Source of the DNA: Rotaria socialis
Taxonomy: Eukaryota > Rotifera > Eurotatoria > Philodinida > Philodinidae
Reading direction: 5' to 3'
Length of the DNA: 64,000 nt
Assembly (NCBI GenBank): GCA_905331475.1
Contig: CAJNYU010003233.1
Coordinates: 62,001-126,000 of the forward strand
Positions 52,501-63,886 of the stretch are shown piece after piece. Both the position numbers and the translations under genes were made by a program. The notes below the pieces were generated by a model. That model did not search any database and was not told the DNA's origin. It saw nothing but the letters and a program-made list of their open reading frames with translations. The first letter of the stretch is position 1, and every line of letters starts with the position of its first letter.

Positions 52501-54908
52501 TATAGTTATAATAGAATGCCTGAAAAAAGACGAGAAAATATGAGCTCGGTGTTTGAAGAGACTTCCTATTGTAGCAGATAAGAAACACTATTTTGAATTC
52601 AGCCAAATACAATTTCTCTATATTATCAAAAGTCGAAGTCAAACAGCAGTACTTCTATCTTGTAAAATTTTTGTCAAAAACTATTGGAATGAAACATTTT
52701 AATCTCTTGTACTATCGAAGAATTCCGTATTACTGCGAAAATTTTTTCACACTTGATCCAATTGTCAGTTAAACATAAAAGCATAAGACAGATTTCTGTC
52801 TGTTTATTTCCTTCAAAGAAATCAAAATCTAACAGAAAATAATTCTTCATACAGGATCTTTTCATACCAGAAGAACTTCCTTTTTGATTGGTCTTTAAAA
52901 AGTCCAATTCTTTTAGAAAATCTCTTTGATAATAATGTTGATAACTGACTTTGGCTACTTTATCCAAGAGAGACTCAAGATTATGCTGAGAAAAACGCTT
53001 TTCTAAGAACTCAAAAGTTTGTCAAAACAATAATCTGGAGAGCGAGCTGAGCGCTATCATGGTCAATTTTCTGATGATGTCGCTAGCGCAGCCCCTTTGG
53101 GGTTGAAATATGGAACTCACGTAGATTCTTCAGCTTCATTGCACTAAGATTCAAAATATAGATAGTATAAAATCAAGCATTTTTCACTTTTCTGACAGGT
53201 GCCTTTATCTTTCGTTTTCTTTGTTGCTATTCGCTCAGTATTTTTCATTTTTAACATTACTTTTTTCTTTAATTTTACATTTATATTATGAGAAGCATTG
53301 AATTATATGGCGAATGAAGCTATTATATATATATATATATTCATTTTTTTAAACCTGATCGCTAAGGTCTCTAATATTCTCTTTCGTTGCTATGGTCTGT
53401 AAGAGCGGAGGGGTGGAGTAGGGGAAGCCGCGAAATCTTGACCTTAAAACTTACACTCACTATTTTCTTCGAAAATCTACGTGAGTTGTACAAAAACTGA
53501 GTAAAATAAAAAGTTCATTATTTTATGACTATGATGCAATACATGATGATATGATAGAAAATTGTTCTATGGAAAGCTTTCTTAAAAAATTTTCATCGAT
53601 GATAAATCATCAAGAGAAGTGTTTTTGTATTAAAAATATAAACTATTATGTATAAATAGAACATTGGTACTATATGATATGGTGTAGATGAACAATGGAA
53701 AAGAGTATTTTTTTATTTCAATAAAATGTGAAATAATATGTCATGTATTTATGATTATTTTTTATTAATCTATTTCAGTCAAATGGTTCGTATTGATAAA
53801 CGTTTGGTTCCTAATCTACGTTGTCTTAAAATAACATAAAAATATTATATTAATGCTATGGAGCTGCTTGATAAATTATTTGATCACGATGTTTTATTTT
53901 CATTGACAAAACTGATATTAGAAGGGATAGTGACTGGACCTAATGTTGTTGCCAAGCTATTATCGGTGCTTTGTCATCAGTGTTCATATACATATATTGT
54001 TCAATGGTTTGTGAAAACTACGATATCATTATCGGACACAAGTCGTATTTTGTTAAATGCATTGCAACAATTGAAAGGACGAATACCAATCGAATTAGAA
54101 TTATTTTTATATAAGGATGATTATTCTATTAAAGCTTTCACATTACCACGAAAGGACAAATATTTATGTGCTTATACCTATTTAAATAAAAACATTGTTC
54201 ACGTGTATGTATAAATTTCATTTGCTTATAAAAAATGATTTTTCTAAATTATTTAGACAAAGTCATTGGTCATGTACTTTATCAACAGCTTTAAATAATC
54301 GTTTGACGTGTATCAATACAGTAGCATTGAATGGTAGATCTTCTCAAGCCAATCTCGAATTTCTCTCTTACTTACTAACTATAGTTTCTTGCCGTCAAAT
54401 TACTTCGCTTACAATTTATAATTCATTCGATTTATATCAACTACGTTTGCTCTTATCAAAAATGATTCATTTACGTACTCTAGAGCTTTTTTATCAATTC
54501 GATTATGATTTAGATGATGAAAGAAACAAGCAGAATGTAATCAAACTTTTCAATAATACTTCTTTATGTAATATACTCATGTCAAATGGATTAAAAAAAC
54601 TACATTTTTACACGAATTGGGAATGTCCAGATACGATAGGTATTGTTTCTTTAATTGTGAAACAATTGCCACATCTGGAAATCATGGAGTTAAACTGTCA
54701 TAATGGTAGTCAAGTTCCTGAAATATTACATATACTAATAAATGGTCTGCCAAAATTGAATTTTATCATTTTTCATGGTGTTTTAACTGGTGAAAATGAA
54801 CAGGAGTCAAAGATGCGTGATCTTCCGAATCATTGTAAACGTGCATATCGAATGGAGGATCTTCGAGAACACATTAATGCCCCAATACTTCATGTATGGC
54901 TTCAATAA
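49591..54908 (+). pseudogene. F-box/LRR-type protein gene with two in-frame stops
   Basis: Bdelloid-type F-box protein, by family a substrate receptor for SCF ubiquitin ligase. Exons: 49591-50357, 53779-54204, 54257-54908; phases agree across both GT-AG introns. The F-box is at residues about 8-50 (LDDLSVELFYEIFIYF...IFSNLNPRF). Leucine-rich segments follow (LRHLSLIDI; LHLQSLVLRECSP; LRTLELFYQF; LEIMELNCHN). Stops interrupt exon 1 (TGA 50317-50319, just after DLSTP, where Trp is expected) and exon 2 (TAA 53837-53839, after LRCLKIT). The first intron is 3.4 kb against about 50 nt for the second, which suggests inserted DNA. Rest of the frame is open to TAA at 54906. A short 242-aa product from exon 1 remains possible. 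Confidence 0.75.
50358..53778. other. 3.4-kb intron of the broken F-box gene, probably containing an old insertion
   Basis: Contains a GC-richer segment at 51296-51380 (CTAGCGACGTCACTAGGGTAGG...GGCTCAGCCCTACC) that resembles hAT-type transposon ends, and near 53079-53110 a reverse-complement-like GATGTCGCTAGCGCAGCC. ACTCACGTAGATTCTTC at 53115-53131 has an inverted near-copy at about 53467-53490. A (TA)n run lies at 53322-53340. A minus open frame at 52674-52967 has no recognised family. No intact transposase seen. Confidence 0.4.
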
Positions 54909-55439
54909 CATTAAACTATTACATTCTTCTGTTTGTTGATAAGTGTATTTTTCATTCTAAGATTATAATAGGCTTAAAATAGAAAAAGTTTAATAAACAA
55001 AAATGTACGAAAGACGGAAATATTAAAATGTGTTCAATACTAATATGATTGTCAAAAGATATTTTTCTCTCATTGTTGTAAGTTAGTAAAATAAGCAATC
55101 AAAATTTTAGATTGTCATCGATGGACTTCATAGTAATGCAGGGAGACTCGATAAAAAAAATTATAGAAGTTTTTCCTTCATTTATATATATATATATATA
55201 TATATTATTATGCTGATTATTCAATGGGTTTTTTTAATCACATATATAATCATATTCATCATTGTGAACTACCAAATATAGTGCAGTAATGAATTTATAC
55301 TTAATAAAAGAACAATTAATAATCACCAAAAAAAAGAAATTGTTCATATTAATTTCTACTTTTCATTTACTTTTAAATAACATATCATGTAATTAGTCAG
55401 AAGCCTGTCCATTTGTTGCTCAAGAACCTGTTTATCCTC
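54909..55439. other. Gap between F-box and supervillin relics
   Basis: AT-rich, with (TA)n at about 55182-55205. No coding signal; no upstream supervillin exons recognised. Confidence 0.5.
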
Positions 55440-56327
55440 TTCGATCACCGGACCATAATTATATCAGCATTTCTATTTACTCAAGCAGATTTATATGAAC
55501 TTCATCAACCAGCATTATGTTTAATTGATACTGATACAGACTTATATATATATGGCAAGGATGGAATGATTTATCTGATGATGAACTTGATTTACAACTT
55601 TATAATGCAAATATACAAGCTGGTAGTCCAAGAGATGCACGTTTTACAGCTAAACGTCGTTGTGCTTTTCTTACAGCTATTGAATATTGTAAAGGGAAAA
55701 TTCTTTTTCTTTTTAAGTTTTATTTAAATGAGAAATTTTTCTCTGCTTTTTTTTTGGTTAGCAAAAATGGGTTCAGCAACTGTTGATTTACCTGGTTCTA
55801 TAGTATATGCTGGTGTAGAACCTATTGGTTTTATTAATTTATTTTTAAAATGAACGATTCATATGAAAGTTCGACAATAAAATCAACTGGTTTGTGTTCT
55901 TTTCTTTCATGTCTAATCTTTCAATGAATAAATGAAATTTTCATTTTGTTTTAGAAAGGAAAAAAATTAGACCAAAAAGATTCAGTGATTGATATGCTTA
56001 TGCGTTTATGTCCTGAACAGTATACTATTGAAGAACTTCGAGCTCGTCCATTAGCAGAAGGTTTGAATTAAAACATTTTCTTGTTTTTTCTTTTATAAAA
56101 TAAACTTTTATTTTTAAAGGTGTGAATACATCAAAAATAGAATTTTATCTATCGGATGATGATTTTCAAGTATGATTATTTTATTTTTTATTTTAAACTA
56201 GATTTTCCTTTTCTTTTTTATCTTTTGATATCTTCTGTAGAAAGAATTTCGTATGACTAAAGATGAATTTTATGTTTTACCACATTGGAAACAAACAAAT
56301 ATTAAAAAGTCACTTGGTTTTTTCTAA
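55440..56327 (+). pseudogene. Supervillin-like C-terminal fragment (last gelsolin repeat plus villin headpiece)
   Basis: Reads in order as the end of supervillin: ADLYELHQPALCLIDTDTDL then, two bases out of frame, WQGWNDLSDDELDLQL, ARFTAKRRCAFLTAIEY, VYAGVEPIGFINLF, later QYTIEELRARPLAEG, IEFYLSDDDFQ and the headpiece EFRMTKDEFYVLPHWKQTNI...GFF. Introns with GT-AG ends separate the later pieces. Breaks: an extra TA in the run 55542-55552 shifts frame inside the DLYIW motif; TGA at 55851-55853 sits where Trp is expected; TAA at 55878-55880. The bulk of supervillin is absent upstream. The headpiece exon itself is intact, with the actin-binding LPxWKQ...KK core. Likely a truncated, dead copy. 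Confidence 0.82.
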
Positions 56328-56968
56328 ATCAACATATTAATAATAATAATAGTAATAATCGTCATTTCTCCTTGTTCAATCTCAAATAACGTGCCATTAC
56401 TGTTTATATATACATATATAATAAACTCTTTCGTTTCTTTTATTTTCTTCCACTAGATAATTTCGTTTAAAATAAAAAATGTTGTTTTTTTTGTTTTCTT
56501 TGATATTACAATTGATATACTTTGCTTGTTGGCGAATGATCATATGCATATGTGCGAATATGTACTCTTTGTTATGTATACACAATTCTTCTTTTTTTCA
56601 ATATCATACAATCAAGACAAGGAAATATGTTGGATGCAGACATACATCTATTTCTGATGTTTTTACACGAAAGATTGTATATTTTCATGTTCTAATCAAT
56701 CATACATATAGGCACACGCAGAGACAAGTTGGATTGAATATAAGAATGATATAAAGAAAAAGTAATACAAATACACTTGATTATGAAGAGAATTTTGAAG
56801 AAAAAAAATCGTATAGAGGTATTTGTACTAGTAAATAATAAAAAGAAAAAAGAACTACAATTATTGGTACAATATCAAAAAGGAACATCTGTTTAATCAA
56901 TGTTTATATAACTGATGATGATTTCTTATTTTTTTTATGTGACTTTGGTCTTTTTAACTGCACGATTA
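56328..56968. other. Flank after the supervillin relic
   Basis: AT-rich; nothing recognised. Open frames here are low-complexity chance ORFs. Confidence 0.5.
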
Positions 56969-57355
56969 TTAGTTTTTATTAGTTGATGATGATGAATCTT
57001 TATCACCTGAATGATTCTTTTTCAATTGTTTTGCTGGTGGACCATCTACAAAAGAGATTAATTAAGAAATTAAAAATAAATAATAGATATTAAAAGACTA
57101 ACCATCTTCGTAATGATATTCAGCTTCTATATTCTCATCATCATTTGTTCGATCTTCGAATAGTCCAGCATTACATTTTTTGCTCGTAGTTGCATCGATT
57201 TTTTTATTACTTGATGATGGAGCAGATCGTTTTGTGGTTGATTTTCGTTTTCAGTATTATCATCATCATCGCCAGTTGCTAAAATATTTTAATGAAATAT
57301 CTCTTATAAATTATTCTTATTATTTACCTGTATGTCCTACATTCGAATAATTCAT
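56969..57355 (-). CDS. Small acidic/lysine-rich hypothetical protein, probable one-base frameshift
   Basis: Three short exons on the minus strand: 57355-57328, 57278-57103, 57045-56969, each bounded by GT-AG and in phase at the junctions. The product would be about 93 aa, beginning MNYSNVGHT, then an Asp/Glu run, KRSAPSSSNKKIDATTSKK, an acidic stretch (FEDRTNDDENIEAEYHYED) and a Lys/Ser tail ending SSSSTNKN. One base is missing within the A4 runs at about 57242-57251, so the frame breaks between the acid run and KRSAPSS. I do not recognise the family; composition suggests a disordered nuclear protein or a protein tail. Start and reality uncertain. Confidence 0.4.
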
Positions 57356-57561
57356 AGGCAACTAGCGCACCCTATTGAAAGTTTCTATGAGATCAATTTA
57401 CATTCGAAGAAGAAAAGAATGCAAAAGTGGACCCGACCCCACTATGACTCATCCAGTCATAGAACTTTTTTTTTCTCTCTTTTCCTTCGTTACAATACTC
57501 TACTGTGCAACTTTTGCAGCACATTTGACTATATAAATGTAGAGAGGACAACTCATAAAGC

Positions 57562-57722
57562 ATACTTACCTGCCACGGATGCATTAGCGATCAGGAACGC
57601 TAATGCTCCAGGTCGAGGCGCGGGCATTGCACATCGCCCCCGTTGACGCCTGCGAAAAGTCCACATCGGGCTTTCTCGAGTGGATAATTTGTTCCGCGGT
57701 CACTTGCGTTCGCGCATTGGCC
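57562..57722 (+). ncRNA. RNU1: U1 spliceosomal snRNA
   Basis: The 161-nt sequence has every U1 landmark. The 5' end ATACTTACCTG pairs with 5' splice sites. Stem-loop I has a perfect 8-bp stem (57581-57588 with 57599-57606) around loop GATCAGGAAC. Stem-loop II carries ATTGCAC (57626-57632), the U1A-binding core, closed by GGGC/GCCC. Stem-loop III is AAAGTCC-ACATC-GGGCTTT. The Sm site is ATAATTTGTT (57684-57693). The terminal stem-loop IV is GGTCA..TGCG-TTCG-CGCA.TGGCC. Human U1 is 164 nt with the same order. The U1-70K loop differs slightly from the usual ATCACGAAG. It appears intact and matches the GTAAG-type donors seen in nearby genes. Confidence 0.97.
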
Positions 57723-59107
57723 ATTCAATAAATTTAAAATAAAAACATATTTTGTTCTTTTCCGTTAGAACTCGTATCGTCCACTACGTGCCGTTCTCCT
57801 TTACAATGTCCAAATATATCTAGCGTTCAGTAATAAGAACATGTCGACGTATGGTACTGTTTAAGAAACATTTGGTTTTTGTGCATCATAATTATCAATT
57901 TTGTAACGGTGCTTTTAATAGAGCAGATGAAACGTAATTTTTGAATTGGATGCACTTAAAAGGTTTTAAAACTTACACTTCTTTTTTTGAATTCTGAAAA
58001 TGCAAATTCTTTGAAATTGTGATTAATACTAATTTCTTGTTTCATTCAACATATTATGTCTATATATCTGTGACTTCACATTAGCCGATATCGAAGTTCT
58101 ATTAGATATGTATATCCATGCATTCAAAAGAAAAGGTGTGTCCTCTCCGAGAAAAAACATTGATAGAGAATCTTGTTCTGACACAAATCATAAAAGAGTA
58201 TTAAACTCGTTTAGGAGGCACTTGAAATTGTAGCTAAATAGATGATATAACATCATATTAGAACGCCCATGTTCTTTTATTTTGACTCCATTAAGTACTG
58301 GCTATTTTATCATATCTTTCTGTTGTTAGGCTGGCGTCGTTACGATAATGAAGTTACCATAACGTTGTCGATATCCATACGAACTTTGATTAAAGTTTTT
58401 GTACAAAATAAACTCCTTAGATAGAAGTGTTCGAAAAACACTCAAAGATATCTCGGCACATCATTGGTGTTAGTGTATTTTTGTTGCTGCCCACAATGAA
58501 TATATATATATATACATACATCTTTATACTTATAAAATAAATTTGAATGAATTAATTCTTCGTTGTCAAAAATAAATGAAGTCACTTTTTTGTGAAACTC
58601 TAATCCTTAACTTTTACCAAATAGCTAATAAGAGATTATGATAATATTATTCAATAATGAAGCTAATATGTAAAAAAAACACATTTTCTCTAGGTCCGCA
58701 AAACGGAAAAGTTTCTATAAACTATCTCCACTACCACCACTTTTCGATATTCCAAAGTATATATTTTACATATTCGAATTTATTTTTGAACTACCCAGGA
58801 AAATCATTCTGGCAGTAGGAATCCTAATATTGGCATTAGATACTGAGAGGTGCTAGAATCTAATTATCTGTGTGATTCATTGTCAAGAATCAGCTGTAAG
58901 AAAATAGACCAATGTCTAGTATCGTATTTTTCGAACGATACTTGTAAGCAAACTAAATGGTGGAATAAAGATTAGAAAAAATATTTGAGTAGTTCATTCA
59001 TGATACTTTCATCTTGCTTCTCAACCACTAATTTATGTTTTTCGTAGACTACATCAAGGCTGTGTGTTGTATCGTATTAAGAGCGAGCGCATTTGATTAA
59101 ACTTCTC
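57723..59107. other. Intergenic region after U1
   Basis: AT-rich, with a (TA)n run near 58499-58513. No coding or RNA gene recognised. No obvious second snRNA. Confidence 0.5.
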
Positions 59108-59416
59108 ATGTTACATTTCAATAGCAACGAATCTTGTTCATTTCAATATCAAAACTCCAAACAATTTGATTCCTGTTTATATCTTGATGGAGAAACACTT
59201 CGAATAACATTATTTATGTGTTCTATTGCAATTCTCATTCTTTTCATGGTATTATTTTTCATGTTGATTATTGCTAAAGCATTATTACTCAATTTAATCA
59301 AAAAGAAAAGTAGAAGTGTCAAGCAATCTGTTTCTAAATCAGAAACTATTCAAAATTCAGATGAATCAAATTCACAGTCAAGCAAAGAAAATCAACAATC
59401 TAATATAAACATATAA
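59108..59416 (+). CDS. Small single-pass membrane protein, hypothetical
   Basis: Open frame of 102 codons from ATG at 59108. Residues 1-30 are polar with two Cys (NESCSFQYQ; FDSCLYLDGE). A strong hydrophobic helix follows (LRITLFMCSIAILILFMVLFFMLII in pieces, about 33-60), then KKKSR and a Ser/Gln/Asn-rich tail. The pattern fits a type I or III single-pass membrane protein with a basic stop-transfer. Family not recognised. A TTG codon 15 bases upstream is in frame but unlikely to be used. A frame of this length could be chance in AT-rich DNA; the positive-inside layout favours a gene. Confidence 0.45.
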   Translation: MLHFNSNESCSFQYQNSKQFDSCLYLDGETLRITLFMCSIAILILFMVLFFMLIIAKALLLNLIKKKSRSVKQSVSKSETIQNSDESNSQSSKENQQSNINI

Positions 59417-59789
59417 TATCGGCATACTTTCAAAATTAACATAATTTTGTTTCATATATTTCACGAACATTTACTCAAATCGCATCTAGATTTAATAAAA
59501 TAAATAAATTCAAAACGGTTACATCGTCTAGCGCCCTCTATAAAACATGTCATCTAGAAATTTTATATTGTTTTCTCTATCATTACAGATATTTTTGATG
59601 ATATCAACTACATGACATATAAAATTGCTATTTTTAAAAACTTCGACTATTCATTAAATATGGCTGAAATATTGACCAGTGACAATAAATTGTTCACTAG
59701 CTACTATCCGAGACATCGAGTTGTGTACGCGTACAACAAGCATCATCTTCTAAACTCAATAGTGTTCTGTTTTTTTAGATTATTTAAAA
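59417..59789. other. Upstream region of NDUFB3
   Basis: A TTTTTTTAG acceptor lies 11 bases before the NDUFB3 start, so this stretch probably contains a 5' UTR intron. The plus open frame at 59612-59809 overlaps it and is not supported. Confidence 0.45.
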
Positions 59790-60286
59790 ATGGTAGCCGG
59801 CTCTGGTAAAAATCATGCCTCTGGTGGACACCATTCAGGACATGGTGATATTGGAAAAGCAGCAAGCGCCTATCCAGATCGATTTCCTAATTCTTGTGAA
59901 TTTCGTGTGCCAGGTAAATATGAAATGATGAGTTTATTGTTTTATATAGCCTTCATTGATTTTTAGATTGGCGTTCATATAAAGTCGATGGTATACCTGA
60001 ATTAGAAAGTTACCGTTCAAAATTAACGAATAAAGGTCTTCGTGATCCTTGGATTCGAAACCAAGTATGGTTATTCGATCCAAAAGTTGGTGCTTATCCA
60101 CAGTGGCGTATTGTTTTACGTACTGCTTTCTTTGGTGTTCGTTATGCTATGGTAGCATTGGCTACTTGTCTTATAACAGAAAAAATCTTGGAAAAAGCAT
60201 TTCCACCATTTCATGCGCATCTTCACTTATACAATCCGGATAAACCGCATTCACACGATCATCATAGTGACCAACATCATCATTAA
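59790..60286 (+). CDS. NDUFB3: NADH dehydrogenase 1 beta subcomplex subunit 3 (B12), complex I
   Basis: Accessory subunit of mitochondrial complex I, in the membrane arm. Two exons, 59790-59913 and 59967-60286, with a 53-nt intron splitting an Asp codon; 147 aa. The diagnostic block is DWRSYKVDGIPELESYRSKL followed by TNKGLRDPWIRNQVW, matching the DYRxWKIEGTP...LAxxGLRDPWxRNExW core of NDUFB3. One TM segment follows (VRYAMVALATCLITEKIL). The N-terminus is Gly/His-rich (GSGKNHASGGHHSGHGD) as in the human protein. The C-terminus is a His-rich tail (HSHDHHSDQHHH). It is longer than the ~98-aa human subunit by both tails. No break seen. Confidence 0.92.
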
Positions 60287-61337
60287 AGACTATCCTTTAT
60301 TTTCCACCTTAGCTTTCTCTTTTTTTTCATCTGTAGATTTTTGAAGCAGAAAATATCCATTTTGAATCCTTTCATCTTGTTCACGTCTTTATTATACATA
60401 ACAAGGATTTCATGGAAAGAATGAATATATCGTTAATTCTATGCGACAAATATATTAATTCGAAAACTTCATTGTCTCTTCATAGTAAACTAATCATTGA
60501 ATAGTATTTCAGTGCCATTGCAAGATACAATGTTCTAAATTCAATTATAGTAACGTACGAATATCGATAAGATCAGTTAATTATGCGAAGTAATGAACAC
60601 TATACGAAAAATTCAATACAGTATTCGATCAATAGTTGTAATTGTTGAAGTTAAATATGGAACAACAACGTAAATCACGACGACTTCAAATAGTAAATAA
60701 AATTGAAGATTATTAAATAACCGTGCACATTCTATCTAATATCAATATATTTTTATAGCGAATATTAAAAAGAAAAATTTCTAGCAGATTTCGTGTAACT
60801 TGAAAATCAAGCGATATATGTTGTGACTATCAAGAAACAGTTCGAGATTTTTTTTAAATGCATCTTTCAAATGACTGACTGCAAAGTACGACATAGCATA
60901 GTGTGACTTGTTTATCAGTATGTTGTAAGTCTTTAAAAGCATGAATGAATGAATGAATACAAGAGTAACAGTTTCACTTCGATTTCAAAATGATTTCGAT
61001 AGAATGTCATGTTCTGTTCAGGTATTTGAAGTTATTTTTCTGCAGTAGAATCCCCACATTCTTCCTTTTTTCGTTTCTACTGACTTCTATGGAGCTAGGG
61101 CATTACGCGTTTTCGATTCCTTAAAATTGACATACCTTAGCTTCCTTTCTTTTTGTACCTGCTACCTGCTGTTTATATGACGTTGATAAAAAATAGTTTT
61201 GCTCTTTCTGTTTTGTTTTGTTTATCGAACATTATCGTCGTTAGAGTCAGGCAGAATAGATGTTTGCATTGGACAGGTGGGAAGAAAAAAAAGATGCCTA
61301 AGTTTTCGTTTTTACACTTTAGTTTGCGCAAATAAGA
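60287..61337. other. Intergenic region before the Rho genes
   Basis: AT-rich; the first ~200 nt are likely the NDUFB3 3' UTR. Short GAAT repeat near 60940-60957. No gene recognised. Confidence 0.5.
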
Positions 61338-62219
61338 ATGGAAGAGCATACACAAAGTATCAAATGCGTTATAGTAGGCGATGGTACTGTTGGTAAGGTT
61401 AAAATTAATCTTCTTAACTTATTTGTATTATCTTGCAAATAATTAGGAAAAACTTGTATGCTAATCACATATGCAACAAAACTATTTCCAACTGATTATA
61501 TTCCAACAGTAAGTTTAATTGATCATAGAAGTCGTTTAAAATATTAAATGTGCGTACTCATTGAGGTATTTGATAACTACGCTGTGACAGTAAGTATTGA
61601 TGGAAAACCATGTGTATTAGGTTTATTTGATACAGCTGGTAAATAGTAGTTTTCTTTTTTTTTACTGACTTTTATCCAAATACATATATTTGTGAATTAT
61701 ATAGGGCAAGAAGAGTTTGATCGCCTTCGTCCATTGAGTTATCCTCAAACAGATGTGTTTTTAGTATGTTTCAGTATTATTTCATATTCATCACTCTCTA
61801 ATGTTCGAGAAAAGGTAAATATAGAATATTGCTTTTTTTGCATTTCTCAACATTATTTTTATAGTGGGCACCTGAAATAAAACATTATTGCCCAAAGACA
61901 CCATTTATACTTGTTGGCACACAGATCGATCTTCGAAATGATCCATCTACACTAGAAAAACTACAGAAATCAAACGAACGACCTATAACACAAAAGCAAG
62001 CTGAAAAATTAGCTCATGACATTAAAGCTGCGCAATACGTTGAATGTAGTGCACGAAGTCAAGTAATTGTTTTCTCGTTCATTAAAACGATCAATCTTTT
62101 CTTTAAATTCTATTTCATAGGAAGGATTAAAACATGTTTTCGACGAGGCAATAATGATCGGACTAAAAAATAGTGCAAGACGTGCTAAACCGGAAAAACC
62201 ACCTTGCAAACTTTTATAA
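61338..62219 (+). CDS. Rho-family small GTPase, CDC42/Rac-like paralogue
   Basis: Membrane-anchored GTP switch controlling actin and polarity. Six exons: 61338-61392, 61447-61508, 61566-61638, 61705-61814, 61865-62062, 62121-62219; 198 aa. P-loop [10 protein letters not shown] (Thr replaces the usual Ala13), switch [14 protein letters not shown] with Thr35, switch [22 protein letters not shown] with Gln61, TQIDL for base recognition, CSA near the end. The C-terminus has [13 protein letters not shown], a basic stretch and CaaL box for geranylgeranylation. The exon junctions match those of the CDC42 gene 400 bp downstream, so the pair arose by tandem duplication. It has diverged more than its neighbour from canonical CDC42 (for example [18 protein letters not shown]). 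Confidence 0.93.
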
Positions 62220-62336
62220 TGTTTTTAGGAAACAAACATGGTGTGTTATTTTTGTTTTTATAAATGTTTGTTTATATGTGTTTGGAGAAACGCTTGTCAA
62301 AAATAATAAATTATATTATTGTATTCGATTGTAGCG

Positions 62337-62447
62337 GTCAACTGAAGTGAGCCTAATTTTTTAAACTTAAGTGCGCTACTATGAACGTGATAAACACGTT
62401 GATAATTACGCCACTTTAGCTCACGCGTTAGGCTCACTTCCTACGAC
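62337..62447 (+). mobile_element. 111-bp MITE with 11-bp target duplication
   Basis: A short insertion between the two Rho genes. It is flanked by the perfect direct repeat CGATTGTAGCG (62326-62336 and 62448-62458). The ends are inverted: GTC(5 nt)AAGTGAGCCTAA at the left and its reverse complement at the right, with mismatches only at positions 4-8. An internal hairpin AACGTG...CACGTT is present. No coding capacity. The class is uncertain; a 9-11 bp duplication suggests a Mutator-like origin. Confidence 0.85.
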
Positions 62448-62635
62448 CGATTGTAGCGTTGAATAGAATAGATGTCACTTGCAAGAAAATTCTCTTTTCC
62501 AATTCGTACTTCGTTGACAGCCATTTATTTCAGTTGTTTATCTGTTTACTCAATAGATCTGATTGTAACTCGCCATTATTAAAACTCACATATATATATA
62601 TATTTACTTGATAAAGAAACGAAAGATTATTAACA

Positions 62636-63505
<870 letters not shown>

Positions 63506-63886
63506 ACGAACATGAATTCATTGTGCTAAACGCCAAAGAGAACGAGAGACTTTTCTTGTCATTCTAATCTTAATTACCCATGTTCTTTTTCGGTTGCTAT
63601 CTATTAGTTATATCTTTTTTTCTTTTTCGTCTAAGTATTATATATGTTGTATTGAAGAAACCTATCGATACAATCCTATAGATTTCGTTGTCTTTATTGT
63701 AACATATAATCTCATCTATTATTATGTGTTTCCCATTATATTGGTTTTTTTTATAATCTGTATAACAATACATGTGTATGGTAACCCTTTCGTTCATGTC
63801 TTTTTTTCAACTTTAATAATATAAAGATTATATAGGAAGAGAAAAAAGTCGAAAAATTGTCCATTTTCGAAGAAAAATAACAGTCA
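63506..63886. other. Convergent 3' flank
   Basis: AT-rich flank between the CDC42 homologue (+) and the inhibitor gene (-). No coding signal; open frames are low-complexity. Confidence 0.5.

Noticed and set aside
52674-52967. Minus 97-codon frame in the F-box intron as a transposase remnant
   Set aside because: No catalytic or zinc-finger motif of any transposase family visible.
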